Part shown: one piece after another, positions 16,815 to 23,234 of the stretch | Layout: every line of letters starts with the position of its first letter | Numbering within the stretch: the first letter of the stretch is position 1 | Virus record (IMG/VR): IMGVR_UViG_3300010297_002404 | Location: 1 to 31,179 of that record | Reading direction: 5' to 3' (one strand) | Origin: a virus | Length of the DNA: 31,179 nt | Position numbers and translations under genes: made by a program | The notes under the pieces: model-generated | Told to the model about the DNA's origin: nothing | Databases searched by the model: none | The model's input: the letters and a program-made list of their open reading frames with translations, nothing else

Positions 16815-17750
16815 ATGGCAACTGGACAACAAATACCGGGTTTACAACTAGATAGTTTAAATTTTCCCACAGACATAAATGCAAATACTATAACTATATC
16901 CGATGTACAAAAAAACTTAATTGCCAGTGGAGCATTAAACATAGTTGATCATGTTGATCCGTGGGGAAGAACATGTAAAGCCTATGCTGGATTTAAAAAT
17001 CCGCATGACGAATCAATTAAAGAAATTGCTCAAATCATCAATCAACAAAAAGCCTCATTACCAGATGGCTGGGGACATAATGATTATAACCAGAGAGCAG
17101 TTGTGCCTGGAAATTTGATTGGCCCTGGGCAACCAGATCGTAAGTTAACTGATATGGAAATTAATGATATTAATTTTGTTGAAGGTGCAATGCAAGATAT
17201 TACTTGGCTACAAAATAGACAGAGTGGTATGTGTATTACTGAGTATGCTGATCCTAATGCACAGTGGGTAGCAATGGGAAAGACTGCATTGTATCCTAAT
17301 TATGGAGTTGATATTCCTACAACTGCTAGTTCACCTGGCGGCGTTGCTGTTCCTACTTTAGGAACATATCTAAGTGCTTTAAGTAGTATTAATGCACTTG
17401 CTACTACATTAGGGAATATACCTGCAACATCAGGTGGTCCATGTAAATTTATGGAAGATATGCTAGGTGCTTTATTTAAAGCCGGACAAGTTTTAGGAGA
17501 AATACTTGGCAAATTAAGACAGGTGCTTGGAATACTTGCTATGGCATTAGCAATTATTGGATTGGTAAAATTATTAATCGATATAATCAAAGAAGATTTA
17601 AGAAACCTTGGAAGATTTTTAGAGTTACTGAAACAAGCGGCATTGGCAGGTCTGCTCGAAGGATTAATGCAAGATCCTTGTGCAAGGTATTTGCTTCAGT
17701 CAGCCATTGCAACCACACAAACAATTAATAATCTAAAAACAACTCTTTAA
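16815..17750 (+). CDS. Virion-associated protein with glycine-rich hydrophobic region
   Basis: I start this gene at ATG 16815 (MATGQQIPG); the frame is open further upstream but only inside the PAAR gene. The 311-aa product has a polar N-terminal half with a WGRTCKAYAGF segment. Around residues 195-270 lies a long apolar, Ala/Gly/Leu-rich part (ILAMALAIIGLVKLLIDII) that could span a membrane or pack as a helical bundle. Its place after the PAAR tip suggests a baseplate, hub or membrane-penetrating protein. No catalytic motif is seen and I do not recognise the family. Confidence 0.6.
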   Translation: MATGQQIPGLQLDSLNFPTDINANTITISDVQKNLIASGALNIVDHVDPWGRTCKAYAGFKNPHDESIKEIAQIINQQKASLPDGWGHNDYNQRAVVPGNLIGPGQPDRKLTDMEINDINFVEGAMQDITWLQNRQSGMCITEYADPNAQWVAMGKTALYPNYGVDIPTTASSPGGVAVPTLGTYLSALSSINALATTLGNIPATSGGPCKFMEDMLGALFKAGQVLGEILGKLRQVLGILAMALAIIGLVKLLIDIIKEDLRNLGRFLELLKQAALAGLLEGLMQDPCARYLLQSAIATTQTINNLKTTL

Positions 17751-17754
17751 TATC

Positions 17755-18066
17755 ATGTATAAGCCATTGCCAGACGGATTAACTATTAAAGAATCAAATG
17801 TGCAAGGTTTAGGTTTGTTTGCAACAAAAGATTTTGATGCCGATGTGGTATTGGGTATAGTACACGTATTAAATAAAAATTTTCCACATGGCAGTATTAG
17901 AACAGCCTTAGGTGCATTTTACAATCATTCAGATGATCCTAACTGTAAAAATGTTTCAGGATTTTGGCATCAACTGCCAGTAAAATATCTTATCACAATT
18001 AAACCAATCAAAGCTGGTCAAGAACTTACAGCCAAATATACTCTTTATAACGATTTTCATGATTGA
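17755..18066 (+). CDS. SET-domain protein (putative protein-lysine methyltransferase)
   Basis: SET domains transfer methyl groups from S-adenosylmethionine to protein lysines. The 103-aa product is a minimal SET core: GLGLFATKDF (18-27) is the N-terminal SAM-binding strand, N57-H-S-x-x-P-N-C64 is the knot motif, and AGQELTAKY (87-95) carries the catalytic tyrosine region. No pre- or post-SET cysteine clusters exist. Phage and bacterial minimal SET proteins are known but their targets rarely are. It sits directly before the tmRNA gene, and its 3' end overlaps the -35 of the tmRNA promoter by a few bases. Confidence 0.75.
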   Translation: MYKPLPDGLTIKESNVQGLGLFATKDFDADVVLGIVHVLNKNFPHGSIRTALGAFYNHSDDPNCKNVSGFWHQLPVKYLITIKPIKAGQELTAKYTLYNDFHD

Positions 18067-18091
18067 CACAATCTGTTTTCTGTGCTATAAA
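18063..18091 (+). promoter_or_regulatory. Strong sigma70-type promoter for the tmRNA gene
   Basis: A consensus TTGACA (18063-18068) and TATAAA (18086-18091) are separated by exactly 17 bases, the best host-type promoter in the window. Transcription would begin near 18098, just ahead of the tmRNA acceptor piece. This indicates transcription by host RNA polymerase. Confidence 0.75.
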
Positions 18092-18150
18092 TATTTATAC
18101 AATGTTGAAATAACTTAAAAGTTGAGTAGGACCCGGGGGCAGTGCCCGGC

Positions 18151-18266
18151 GGCTCCACCATAAACATATTAGGAGTTAAATGGAATTTTTGTGGATAGGA
18201 ATAGCAGTAGCATTTGCTACTGTATTGTGGGCATTAACACTTTAACAATATGTTTATGATGGGGCC
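18151..18266 (+). repeat. 20-bp inverted repeat closing the tmRNA intervening loop
   Basis: The left arm 18151-18170 and right arm 18247-18266 pair over 20 positions with one C-A mismatch and one G-U. The inner ten, TAAACATATT against AATATGTTTA, are perfect; the outer part is the tmRNA acceptor stem. The 76-base loop (18171-18246) is filled by a Shine-Dalgarno and a complete 21-codon ORF. Confidence 0.85.
18180..18245 (+). CDS. 21-aa hydrophobic micropeptide inside the tmRNA intervening loop
   Basis: ATG 18180 is preceded by AGGAG (18171-18175), which begins at the first loop base; TAA ends at 18245, one base before the right stem arm. The peptide begins MEFLWIGIAVAF and continues with TVLWALTL. 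It is almost entirely apolar with a single acidic residue and is long enough for one membrane span. Such peptides can act as membrane-active or regulatory factors, but no family is recognised. Translation would have to precede processing of the tmRNA precursor. The exact fit to the loop argues against chance; coding potential otherwise rests on 22 codons. Confidence 0.55.
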   Translation: MEFLWIGIAVAFATVLWALTL

Positions 18267-18329
18267 GAACTTAGGATCGACTATCATATTAGTAGAGTTA
18301 TGGAGTTGTCCGGCGGGAGCTCGGTTAAC

Positions 18330-18377
18330 GCAACAAAAAATATAAATGCAGATGAAAATCTAGCACTTGCGGCCTAA
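18330..18377 (+). other. tmRNA proteolysis-tag reading frame
   Basis: From the GCA resume codon the frame reads ATKNINADENLALAA and stops at TAA 18375-18377. The ALAA end is the canonical C-terminal degron recognised by ClpX (and ClpA), and the phage encodes its own ClpX and ClpP. The resume codon is assigned by analogy with the usual Ala start; one codon earlier (AAC) is the main alternative. Confidence 0.85.
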
Positions 18378-18437
18378 ATTAGGCTAACGGGGTTGGCAAC
18401 TTACCTGGCAACAGAAAAGTTGCACATAAGGATTAAA

Positions 18438-19154
18438 ATGCAAATATTATCTCAGAGTTTTCCTAGTTGTTATGAATATAATATAGAACAATCTGGAAAA
18501 TTAACATTAAAAACTAGAACCACGTACTTCAATGAAGGACAGTTATGGCCAATAGCAAATACTAATATTGGTTATCTTTCAATAACCAAATGTCTATCAT
18601 CAAGTTTTATAGAGTTTTTGAGATTGCAAAATTTAATAACTGATCAATTCTTATTTTCTAAAGATGATCAGTTAGACAAAGTTGATAAGATATTAGTATT
18701 TCTTCGAGATCCTTGCCAGCGTTATATGTCAGGTATTGCAGAATATATTCATATGCAGTTTGCTTCTGACATACAGACAATGTCACAGCAAACACTGATA
18801 CACATAGTAGAAGCATTGATAGGAATCAGTGATGTAGACGAACACAGCATAGAACAAATTCATTTTTTTAGAGATTTTAATTTGCAAAAGTTTTCAGTTT
18901 TTCTAATGAACGATAAATTTTCCGAACAACAGGTGTTTGATTGGATGCGTGACAACGGGACAATCTTTAGAGACGACATACCATTGACAATACCAAAAAT
19001 CAATAGAACAGTAGACAATGAGATTAAACAAAAAATTTATGATGTAGTACAATCTGTAGGCATGAGAAGAAGTTTTTCTATAATGGGCAAGTGTGTAGGT
19101 GATACAGAGTTAATTAATTATTTTAAATCAAATGGTCAGGTAATAAATGTTTAA
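18438..19154 (+). CDS. Sulfotransferase-like protein
   Basis: Start is ATG 18438 with AAGGA five bases upstream; the open frame extends back into the tmRNA but that part is unlikely to be coding. Two segments match PAPS-dependent sulfotransferases: SITKCLSSSF (48-57) resembles the 5'-phosphosulfate loop (K-x-x-S-S/T), and ILVFLRDPCQRYMSGI (85-100) the 3'-phosphate motif with R90, R95 and S98. The rest of the 238 aa is helical. Similar small sulfotransferase-like proteins occur in marine phages, with unknown acceptors. Its 3' end overlaps the next gene by eight bases. The motif match is good but short. Confidence 0.55.
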   Translation: MQILSQSFPSCYEYNIEQSGKLTLKTRTTYFNEGQLWPIANTNIGYLSITKCLSSSFIEFLRLQNLITDQFLFSKDDQLDKVDKILVFLRDPCQRYMSGIAEYIHMQFASDIQTMSQQTLIHIVEALIGISDVDEHSIEQIHFFRDFNLQKFSVFLMNDKFSEQQVFDWMRDNGTIFRDDIPLTIPKINRTVDNEIKQKIYDVVQSVGMRRSFSIMGKCVGDTELINYFKSNGQVINV

Positions 19155-19425
19155 AACAATCAAAGAATTCTGGATCAACAGTTATAATTCTAATACAACT
19201 GCATTTTATTATGAAATGATGAGTGCTGTAACTGTTATAATTGGTAGTGCAATACTAACTTATACTGTTCTTGCACCAAGACCAGATCTTTTTATACCTT
19301 TTTACTGGATTGGTAGTATTGCAGGTTTCATTGGAGCCTATTACAGAACAAGTGCGTGGACAATGGTACTAACTGCTTGGTTTACTACTATGAACACTAT
19401 TGCATTATATAGATTATTTTTATGA
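19147..19425 (+). CDS. Small three-helix membrane protein, upstream of sufE
   Basis: The 92-aa product has about three hydrophobic spans: SAVTVIIGSAILTYTVL, then PFYWIGSIAGFIGAYY, then a C-terminal WTMVLTAWFTTMNTIALY. The gene overlaps both its upstream neighbour (by eight bases) and sufE (by four, ATGA), so it is translationally coupled to both. A second small polytopic protein follows sufE. No family is recognised. Confidence 0.65.
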   Translation: MFKTIKEFWINSYNSNTTAFYYEMMSAVTVIIGSAILTYTVLAPRPDLFIPFYWIGSIAGFIGAYYRTSAWTMVLTAWFTTMNTIALYRLFL

Positions 19426-19826
19426 TACAAGAAAAACTTGATAGATGGGCTGATGATTTATCTCTGTTAGAAGGTACAGAACGATTAACATATCTAGTAG
19501 AATTAGCCAAACAATCAACAACATTACCAGAAGAACTAAGAACAGATGACAGATTAGTACCTGGATGCATAAGTAAAATATGGGTAGAAGTTGGTTTGGT
19601 TGAAAACAAAGTCAAAGTGTATTACGATAGTGATGCAATGATACCCAAAGGTATTGCAACAATAGTTTGTGATATTTTTACTGATTGTACAAAACAAGAA
19701 GCAAGAGATTTTGACTGGGAAACTGGTCTACAAAAATTAGGATTTGTGCAATTAGTAACACCACAAAGACGTAATGGTCTTTATAACTTGATAGGAGTTT
19801 TGCAAAATAAAATAGCAATGATATAA
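19422..19826 (+). CDS. sufE: SufE-type cysteine desulfurase activator/sulfur acceptor
   Basis: SufE takes the persulfide sulfur from SufS and passes it to the SufBCD scaffold for Fe-S cluster assembly. The active-site Cys49 sits in the conserved LVPGCISKIW. The C-terminal block with RDFDWETGL and QRRNGLYNLIGVL matches the family tail. At 134 aa it equals the usual length. It overlaps the upstream membrane-protein gene and is followed one base later by another. No SufS or SufBCD is visible, so it would act on the host machinery. FdxA is encoded 1 kb downstream, which strengthens an Fe-S supply theme. Confidence 0.88.
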   Translation: MIQEKLDRWADDLSLLEGTERLTYLVELAKQSTTLPEELRTDDRLVPGCISKIWVEVGLVENKVKVYYDSDAMIPKGIATIVCDIFTDCTKQEARDFDWETGLQKLGFVQLVTPQRRNGLYNLIGVLQNKIAMI

Positions 19827-19827
19827 T

Positions 19828-20127
19828 ATGGCAAGAGCTGGTCGTAAAAATGTTGTAAATTGGATACAAGAAGACTATCGAAGTAACAAGTTAAGATTTA
19901 TAGCTGAAATTACAGGAATGACAAGCAATTTAATGGCTAGTTTAATTTTGATGTGGTATTCTCCAAATCCTCCAATGTTTTGGGCTTATGTGTTTTTTTT
20001 AATAGCAACTATTTTATTAATGAGTGCGGCAATATCAAGAAAAAGTTTTGGCTTTACTGTAATGTATATTGCATATTTGGCAATTGATGGCATAGGATTT
20101 TTAAAAACATTATCATGGCTTGGGTAA
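19828..20127 (+). CDS. Small membrane protein, downstream of sufE
   Basis: The 99-aa product has a basic N-terminus (MARAGRKNVV, then YRSNKLRF) and about three hydrophobic spans: LMASLILMWY, then FWAYVFFLIATILLMSAA, then FGFTVMYIAYLAIDGIGF. It overlaps the next gene by 13 bases. Layout and size mirror the membrane protein upstream of sufE, but the sequences do not align clearly. Function unknown. Confidence 0.65.
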   Translation: MARAGRKNVVNWIQEDYRSNKLRFIAEITGMTSNLMASLILMWYSPNPPMFWAYVFFLIATILLMSAAISRKSFGFTVMYIAYLAIDGIGFLKTLSWLG

Positions 20128-20636
20128 AATATTTTTTAATTGAAGAAAATTGGTGTAATGGATTTCCTGATGCACTTGTTGGAGCAGATGAAAAAGAAAA
20201 AGATTTATTAGATTTTCTTAAAAAGAATGAAATTGATTATGGGTATAAATGCGATCAAACTATTCCTTCATTTATTTTTAATGGTGTTAGTTGGTATTGT
20301 CATGAAAAAAGTGCAAAAAAAGTAGAAAAAAAGTTTAACATAACTGCAATACACACAGACAAAGCACAATTAAAGCAATCCAAACAAAGTGAAGAACAAT
20401 TAAAGAAAGAAATGAAAACTGAAGAATGGTTGTTAAACAAATTACAGCAAGATGCCAGTGGTATGTTTGATCAACATAAAAAATTAAAGTTTTGTCAACA
20501 ATTAAAAGATAAAAATACTGATATTGCCAAAACCAGATTACCAAAAGCAATCCAAAAGTTGTTTGATCAAAATGCATTTAGTATTGGTACTGATAGTATA
20601 GTAAGAAAAGGCGAAGCATTTAATATAAATGAATAA
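20115..20636 (+). CDS. Unrecognised 173-aa protein
   Basis: The ATG lies inside the end of the preceding gene. The N-terminal 80 residues are mixed alpha/beta with Trp/Tyr/Cys positions (FNGVSWYCHEKSA). Residues 85-140 form a charged, Gln/Lys-rich helix likely to be a coiled coil. The gene ends four bases before tRNA-Ser. No family is recognised. Confidence 0.6.
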   Translation: MAWVKYFLIEENWCNGFPDALVGADEKEKDLLDFLKKNEIDYGYKCDQTIPSFIFNGVSWYCHEKSAKKVEKKFNITAIHTDKAQLKQSKQSEEQLKKEMKTEEWLLNKLQQDASGMFDQHKKLKFCQQLKDKNTDIAKTRLPKAIQKLFDQNAFSIGTDSIVRKGEAFNINE

Positions 20637-20639
20637 ATT

Positions 20640-20729
20640 GGAAGGGTGGCTGAGTGGTTGAAAGCACTGGTCTTGAAAACCAGCAACGGGGCAACTCGTT
20701 CGTGGGTTCGAATCCCACCCCTTCCGCCA
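20640..20729 (+). tRNA. tRNA-Ser(UGA)
   Basis: The acceptor stem GGAAGGG (20640-20646) pairs with CCCTTCC (20719-20725). The anticodon stem CTGGT/ACCAG holds loop CTTGAAA with anticodon TGA at 20674-20676. A long variable arm (AACGGGGCAACTCGTT) and the T-loop GGTTCGAATCC are present. CCA is encoded, after discriminator G. It reads UCA and other UCN codons, frequent in this AT-rich genome. Confidence 0.97.
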
Positions 20730-20740
20730 TTATAATTGTG

Positions 20741-20769
20741 TTGACGAATTGCAATAAATATAGTAATAT
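20741..20769 (+). promoter_or_regulatory. Promoter for fdxA
   Basis: TTGACG (20741-20746) and TAATAT (20764-20769) are separated by 17 bases and lie just downstream of tRNA-Ser. The start would be near 20776, giving a short leader with TAAGG before the ATG at 20797. Confidence 0.5.
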
Positions 20770-20796
20770 AATAAAAAATAGTTAATAAGGTAAAAT

Positions 20797-21147
20797 ATGA
20801 CATATTACGTAAATCAAGCATGTGTAATGTGCAAACATACAGATTGTGTAGAAGTTTGTCCAGTAGATTGTTTCTATGAAGGTGAAAACATGTTGGTGAT
20901 CAACCCAGATGAATGTATTGATTGTGGAGTTTGTGAACCAGAATGTCCAGTTGATGCAATCAAACCTGATAGTTTTGATGAGCCGGATAAAGCTCATTGG
21001 CTGGATATTAACAAACAGTTTTCAGAACAATGGCCAAATCTTACAAAAATAATAAAAGAAATGCCCGAAGCCGAAAAGTATAAACCAGAAAATTACGGTA
21101 AAGATAAAACTGATCTATTTTCAAAAAACCCAGGAGTAGGAGATTAA
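20797..21147 (+). CDS. fdxA: 7Fe ferredoxin (FdxA type)
   Basis: FdxA carries electrons with one [3Fe-4S] and one [4Fe-4S] cluster. The ligand pattern is that of Azotobacter FdI: C9, C17 and C50 for the 3Fe cluster and C21, C40, C43 and C46 for the 4Fe cluster ([17 protein letters not shown], then [12 protein letters not shown]). The C-terminal 55 residues, including [14 protein letters not shown] and IIKEMPEA, match the extension typical of alphaproteobacterial FdxA, so host origin is likely. It has its own promoter. The stop overlaps the next ATG by one base. In phage the partner could be a host oxidoreductase. Confidence 0.92.
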   Translation: MTYYVNQACVMCKHTDCVEVCPVDCFYEGENMLVINPDECIDCGVCEPECPVDAIKPDSFDEPDKAHWLDINKQFSEQWPNLTKIIKEMPEAEKYKPENYGKDKTDLFSKNPGVGD

Positions 21148-22148
21148 TGTCTAACAAGAAAAAACCAAGTGCGGCCAAACAAGCATATGAAGAAAAAAAA
21201 GTGGCCAAACAAGAGATTAAGAAACAAGAAGAAATTAAAAAACAACAAGGTCAAAATCTTGATAAAGCCTTAGGTACAAAAGTTGAAATTGATCTTTCAT
21301 CATTTAATGGTCAGCATTTATTTGTTGCCACACCTGCATATGGCGGATTAGTAGGTGAAGCATATCTTAAATCAATGACAAAAGTAGGAATATTATTTTC
21401 TAAACATAATATTAATTTTACATTGGCTACGATTGCCAATGAAAGCCTTATTACAAGAGGGCGTAACACCTTAGTAGCAATGTTTATGAGTGATCCAAAA
21501 TATACTCATATGCTTTTTATTGATGCTGATATTCATTTTCAAGCAGAAGATGTATTAAAACTATGGTGGAGAGCTGTAAAGAATCCTGATGTAAAAGTAA
21601 TAACTGGTGCATATCCAAAAAAATCAATTAACTGGAAAGGAATTAGAGAACAAGTAATTTCAAACAGTGCAGATGAAGAAGAAATGCAAAAATATCAAGC
21701 ATCATATGTATTAAATCTTAGAACTGACAATGACGGTCGAATTCCATTACAGAATGGAATTTTACCTGTTTATGATGCTGGTACAGGATTTATGTTATTT
21801 GGAAGAGAAGTTATCCAGACAATGATGGATAAATGGCCTGAATTACATTATAAGAATGATTTAAACACAGATCCAAAATTTAATCCTTATTGTTATGCTT
21901 TGTTTGACACAATAATTGACCCTGAAACACGAAGATATCTTTCAGAAGATTATACATTCTGTCGAAGATGGCAAGAACTAAATGGAACAATTTGGATGGA
22001 TCCAAGTATTAATTTAGATCACCAAGGAACTTATCTGTTTAAAGGAAACATTGGAAATCAGTTTATGGTTCAAGAAAAGATATCAGATGAAACTGCTGAC
22101 CAAATGCTTAAAGAAGCAGAAAACAAACAACGAAATCAAAATACCTAA
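21147..22148 (+). CDS. GT-A fold glycosyltransferase
   Basis: The first 45 residues are a Lys/Glu/Gln-rich disordered or coiled segment. The catalytic domain starts near residue 57 (HLFVATPAYGG) and includes LATIANESLITRGRN and the metal-binding D126-A-D128 in MLFIDADIHF. Later VITGAYPKK and DAGTGFMLFGREV resemble sugar-binding parts of GT2/Anp1-like enzymes, and SEDYTFCRRW is the usual acidic base motif. Such enzymes in T4-like phages modify DNA, virion or host surface glycans; the acceptor cannot be read. It is joined to fdxA and to the next membrane-protein gene by one-base overlaps. Confidence 0.8.
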   Translation: MSNKKKPSAAKQAYEEKKVAKQEIKKQEEIKKQQGQNLDKALGTKVEIDLSSFNGQHLFVATPAYGGLVGEAYLKSMTKVGILFSKHNINFTLATIANESLITRGRNTLVAMFMSDPKYTHMLFIDADIHFQAEDVLKLWWRAVKNPDVKVITGAYPKKSINWKGIREQVISNSADEEEMQKYQASYVLNLRTDNDGRIPLQNGILPVYDAGTGFMLFGREVIQTMMDKWPELHYKNDLNTDPKFNPYCYALFDTIIDPETRRYLSEDYTFCRRWQELNGTIWMDPSINLDHQGTYLFKGNIGNQFMVQEKISDETADQMLKEAENKQRNQNT

Positions 22149-22384
22149 TGGATTGGGAAGTAAAAGATTTTAGACAACAGCCAGAACCACCCAAAGAAGA
22201 TTGGCCAGTTTGGACAGTGCCAAACTATGTTGTGCTTGACTATCTTTTTAAAATAGTTGGATTTATATTTCTTCTGCCTTGGTTGTTTGGTGTTATGTTA
22301 ACACCGTTGGGATTGTTTTTTAATTTTTTATTTATAGATTGGATAATATATAGACAATACAAGAGGGGAAATATAATAAAATGA
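22148..22384 (+). CDS. Small membrane protein next to tRNA-Leu
   Basis: The 78-aa product has a Pro/Asp/Trp-rich N-terminus (PEPPKEDWPVW) and two hydrophobic segments in residues 30-68 (YLFKIVGFIFLLPWLFGV, then GLFFNFLFIDWII). It begins at the last base of the glycosyltransferase stop and its own stop abuts tRNA-Leu. It may anchor or cooperate with the glycosyltransferase, but no family is recognised. Confidence 0.6.
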   Translation: MDWEVKDFRQQPEPPKEDWPVWTVPNYVVLDYLFKIVGFIFLLPWLFGVMLTPLGLFFNFLFIDWIIYRQYKRGNIIK

Positions 22385-22468
22385 GCCCTGGTGGTGGAAT
22401 GGTAGACACGCTGGTCTTAGGAACCAGTGCTGAGAGGCGTGAGAGTTCGAATCTCTCCTAGGGCACCA
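22385..22468 (+). tRNA. tRNA-Leu(UAG)
   Basis: Acceptor stem GCCCTGG (22385-22391) pairs with CTAGGGC (22458-22464, one G-U). The anticodon stem CTGGT/ACCAG holds CTTAGGA with anticodon TAG at 22418-22420. A class II variable arm, T-loop AGTTCGAATCT and encoded CCA are present. It begins on the base after the preceding stop codon, so it is probably cut from a polycistronic transcript. Confidence 0.97.
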
Positions 22469-22484
22469 ACACAAAGGAGATAAA

Positions 22485-22682
22485 ATGACAGATCAATCAA
22501 AACTAGAAAATAGACATAAATCTTTATCAAATAAAGTAGACACACTAGAAGAACAAAGACAATGGAAAAGAAGTTTTGAACACAAGTCGGATTTAATAGA
22601 TTTAAAAAAAGAAAAATTAAAAATAAAAGATAAAATCTTAAAATCAGAATCTGAACAACTTGAACTGTTTAGCAAAAATTAA
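22485..22682 (+). CDS. Small helical protein, YdcH/DUF465-like
   Basis: The 65-aa product starts at ATG 22485 with AAGGAG seven bases upstream. It is a single charged helix with HKSLSNKVDTLEEQR and DLIDLKKEKLKIKDKI, close to the DUF465/YdcH signature (His-x3-Leu helix, then LKKxKLxLKD). Bacterial YdcH proteins have no settled function. It lies between tRNA-Leu and the nuclease remnant. Confidence 0.6.
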   Translation: MTDQSKLENRHKSLSNKVDTLEEQRQWKRSFEHKSDLIDLKKEKLKIKDKILKSESEQLELFSKN

Positions 22683-22684
22683 TT

Positions 22685-22753
22685 ATGTACGAATATAAAT
22701 GTAAAATACTAAGAGTAGTTGATGGAGACACTGAACTCTCCTCGTGTAACTGA
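22685..22753 (+). pseudogene. Truncated staphylococcal-nuclease-like remnant
   Basis: The ATG at 22685 opens a frame reading MYEYKCKILRVVDGDT, the conserved start of SNase/thermonuclease proteins, where RVVDGDT includes the first calcium-binding Asp. After 16 residues it departs (ELSSCN) and stops at 22751-22753. The expected VRLxGIxTPE and catalytic Arg/Glu motifs are not found in any + frame downstream. The break marks the left edge of the block carrying the minus-strand gene and the PlcP/Agt genes, so a deletion or insertion probably removed the rest. Confidence 0.55.
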
Positions 22754-22845
22754 AACACAAGGGGTTCGATTAACACAAGATTTCCTACCAGACAAACTTA
22801 TCCAGATCATGAGTCACAGAGTACTGCAAACTCAGGTGAGTCATC

Positions 22846-23175
22846 CTAACCTGCATTATATTGTGTGTAAGTGGTATGTATCTTTCCTTCAGCCCATACC
22901 CTATCATATTGACTGGCAGTCAACACATCATCGTCACCATACAACAATTCCACTTGTTCCTGTGGTAAGCAGAACGCAATGTTGTGAGTACCTCCATAAT
23001 CAGAGAAAACAGGATCTGATTCTTTTCTTATGTATTCGTTTGCTCTCACAACACATTCTAGGTAACTGTTTGTGTCTTTCATACTGATAGTTTTGAAATC
23101 ACATTTGTCTTCGACAAAGTTAGGTGGTCCACCTAACCAACATACCATTGTTATCAATGTGAAAGGTTCCAACAT
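22846..23175 (-). CDS. Small protein on the minus strand, possibly exported
   Basis: This is the only convincing minus-strand gene. I start it at the ATG complementary to 23173-23175 (109 aa); the frame stays open 26 codons further, into the plcP start. The N-terminus is hydrophobic (MLEPFTLITMVCWLGG) and may be a short signal or anchor. The rest is polar, with cysteines in DKCDF, LECVV and AFCLP that could form disulfides after export. Codon use is protein-like and no + frame across this stretch is comparable. TACTAT lies three bases before the start codon on that strand, hinting at a leaderless transcript. It is divergent from plcP with 59 bases between. Function unknown. Confidence 0.6.
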   Translation of the reverse strand: MLEPFTLITMVCWLGGPPNFVEDKCDFKTISMKDTNSYLECVVRANEYIRKESDPVFSDYGGTHNIAFCLPQEQVELLYGDDDVLTASQYDRVWAEGKIHTTYTQYNAG

Positions 23176-23234
23176 ATAATAGTATTTAACAAAACTGTAA
23201 CATTTTAAAAATACCATTAAAATAAATATATTTG

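Larger units (their letters stand above)
18098..18424 (+). ncRNA. ssrA: Circularly permuted two-piece tmRNA (alphaproteobacterial type)
   Basis: tmRNA rescues stalled ribosomes and adds a degradation tag. The gene is permuted: the acceptor piece comes first, with CCCGGGGGCAGTGCCCGG as T-arm hairpin and GGCTCC-ACCA (18151-18160) as its 3' end. The coding piece begins GGGGCCGAAC at 18261. GGCTCC pairs with GGGGCC as acceptor stem (one G-U). The tag frame follows the resume context GTTAAC at 18330-18377. The coding piece ends with a hairpin, GCAACTT (18396-18402) with AAGTTGC (18417-18423), whose loop ACCTGGCAACAG is typical of alphaproteobacterial tmRNAs. The 5' and 3' limits are approximate. 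An intervening segment with a micro-ORF separates the pieces. Confidence 0.92.

Noticed and set aside
18393-18437. Upstream extension of the sulfotransferase-like ORF
   Set aside because: It lies in the structured end of the tmRNA, and AAGGA supports ATG 18438 instead.
22719-23087. A + strand frame of 122 codons downstream of the nuclease remnant
   Set aside because: Its sequence after about 40 codons is antisense to the better-supported minus-strand gene and is rich in His/Cys/Leu as shadows are. Only the first part might carry scrambled nuclease sequence.
23195-23203. CTGTAACAT upstream of plcP as a Pho-box half-site
   Set aside because: No second 11-bp-spaced repeat was found, so PhoB control of the cassette cannot be claimed.
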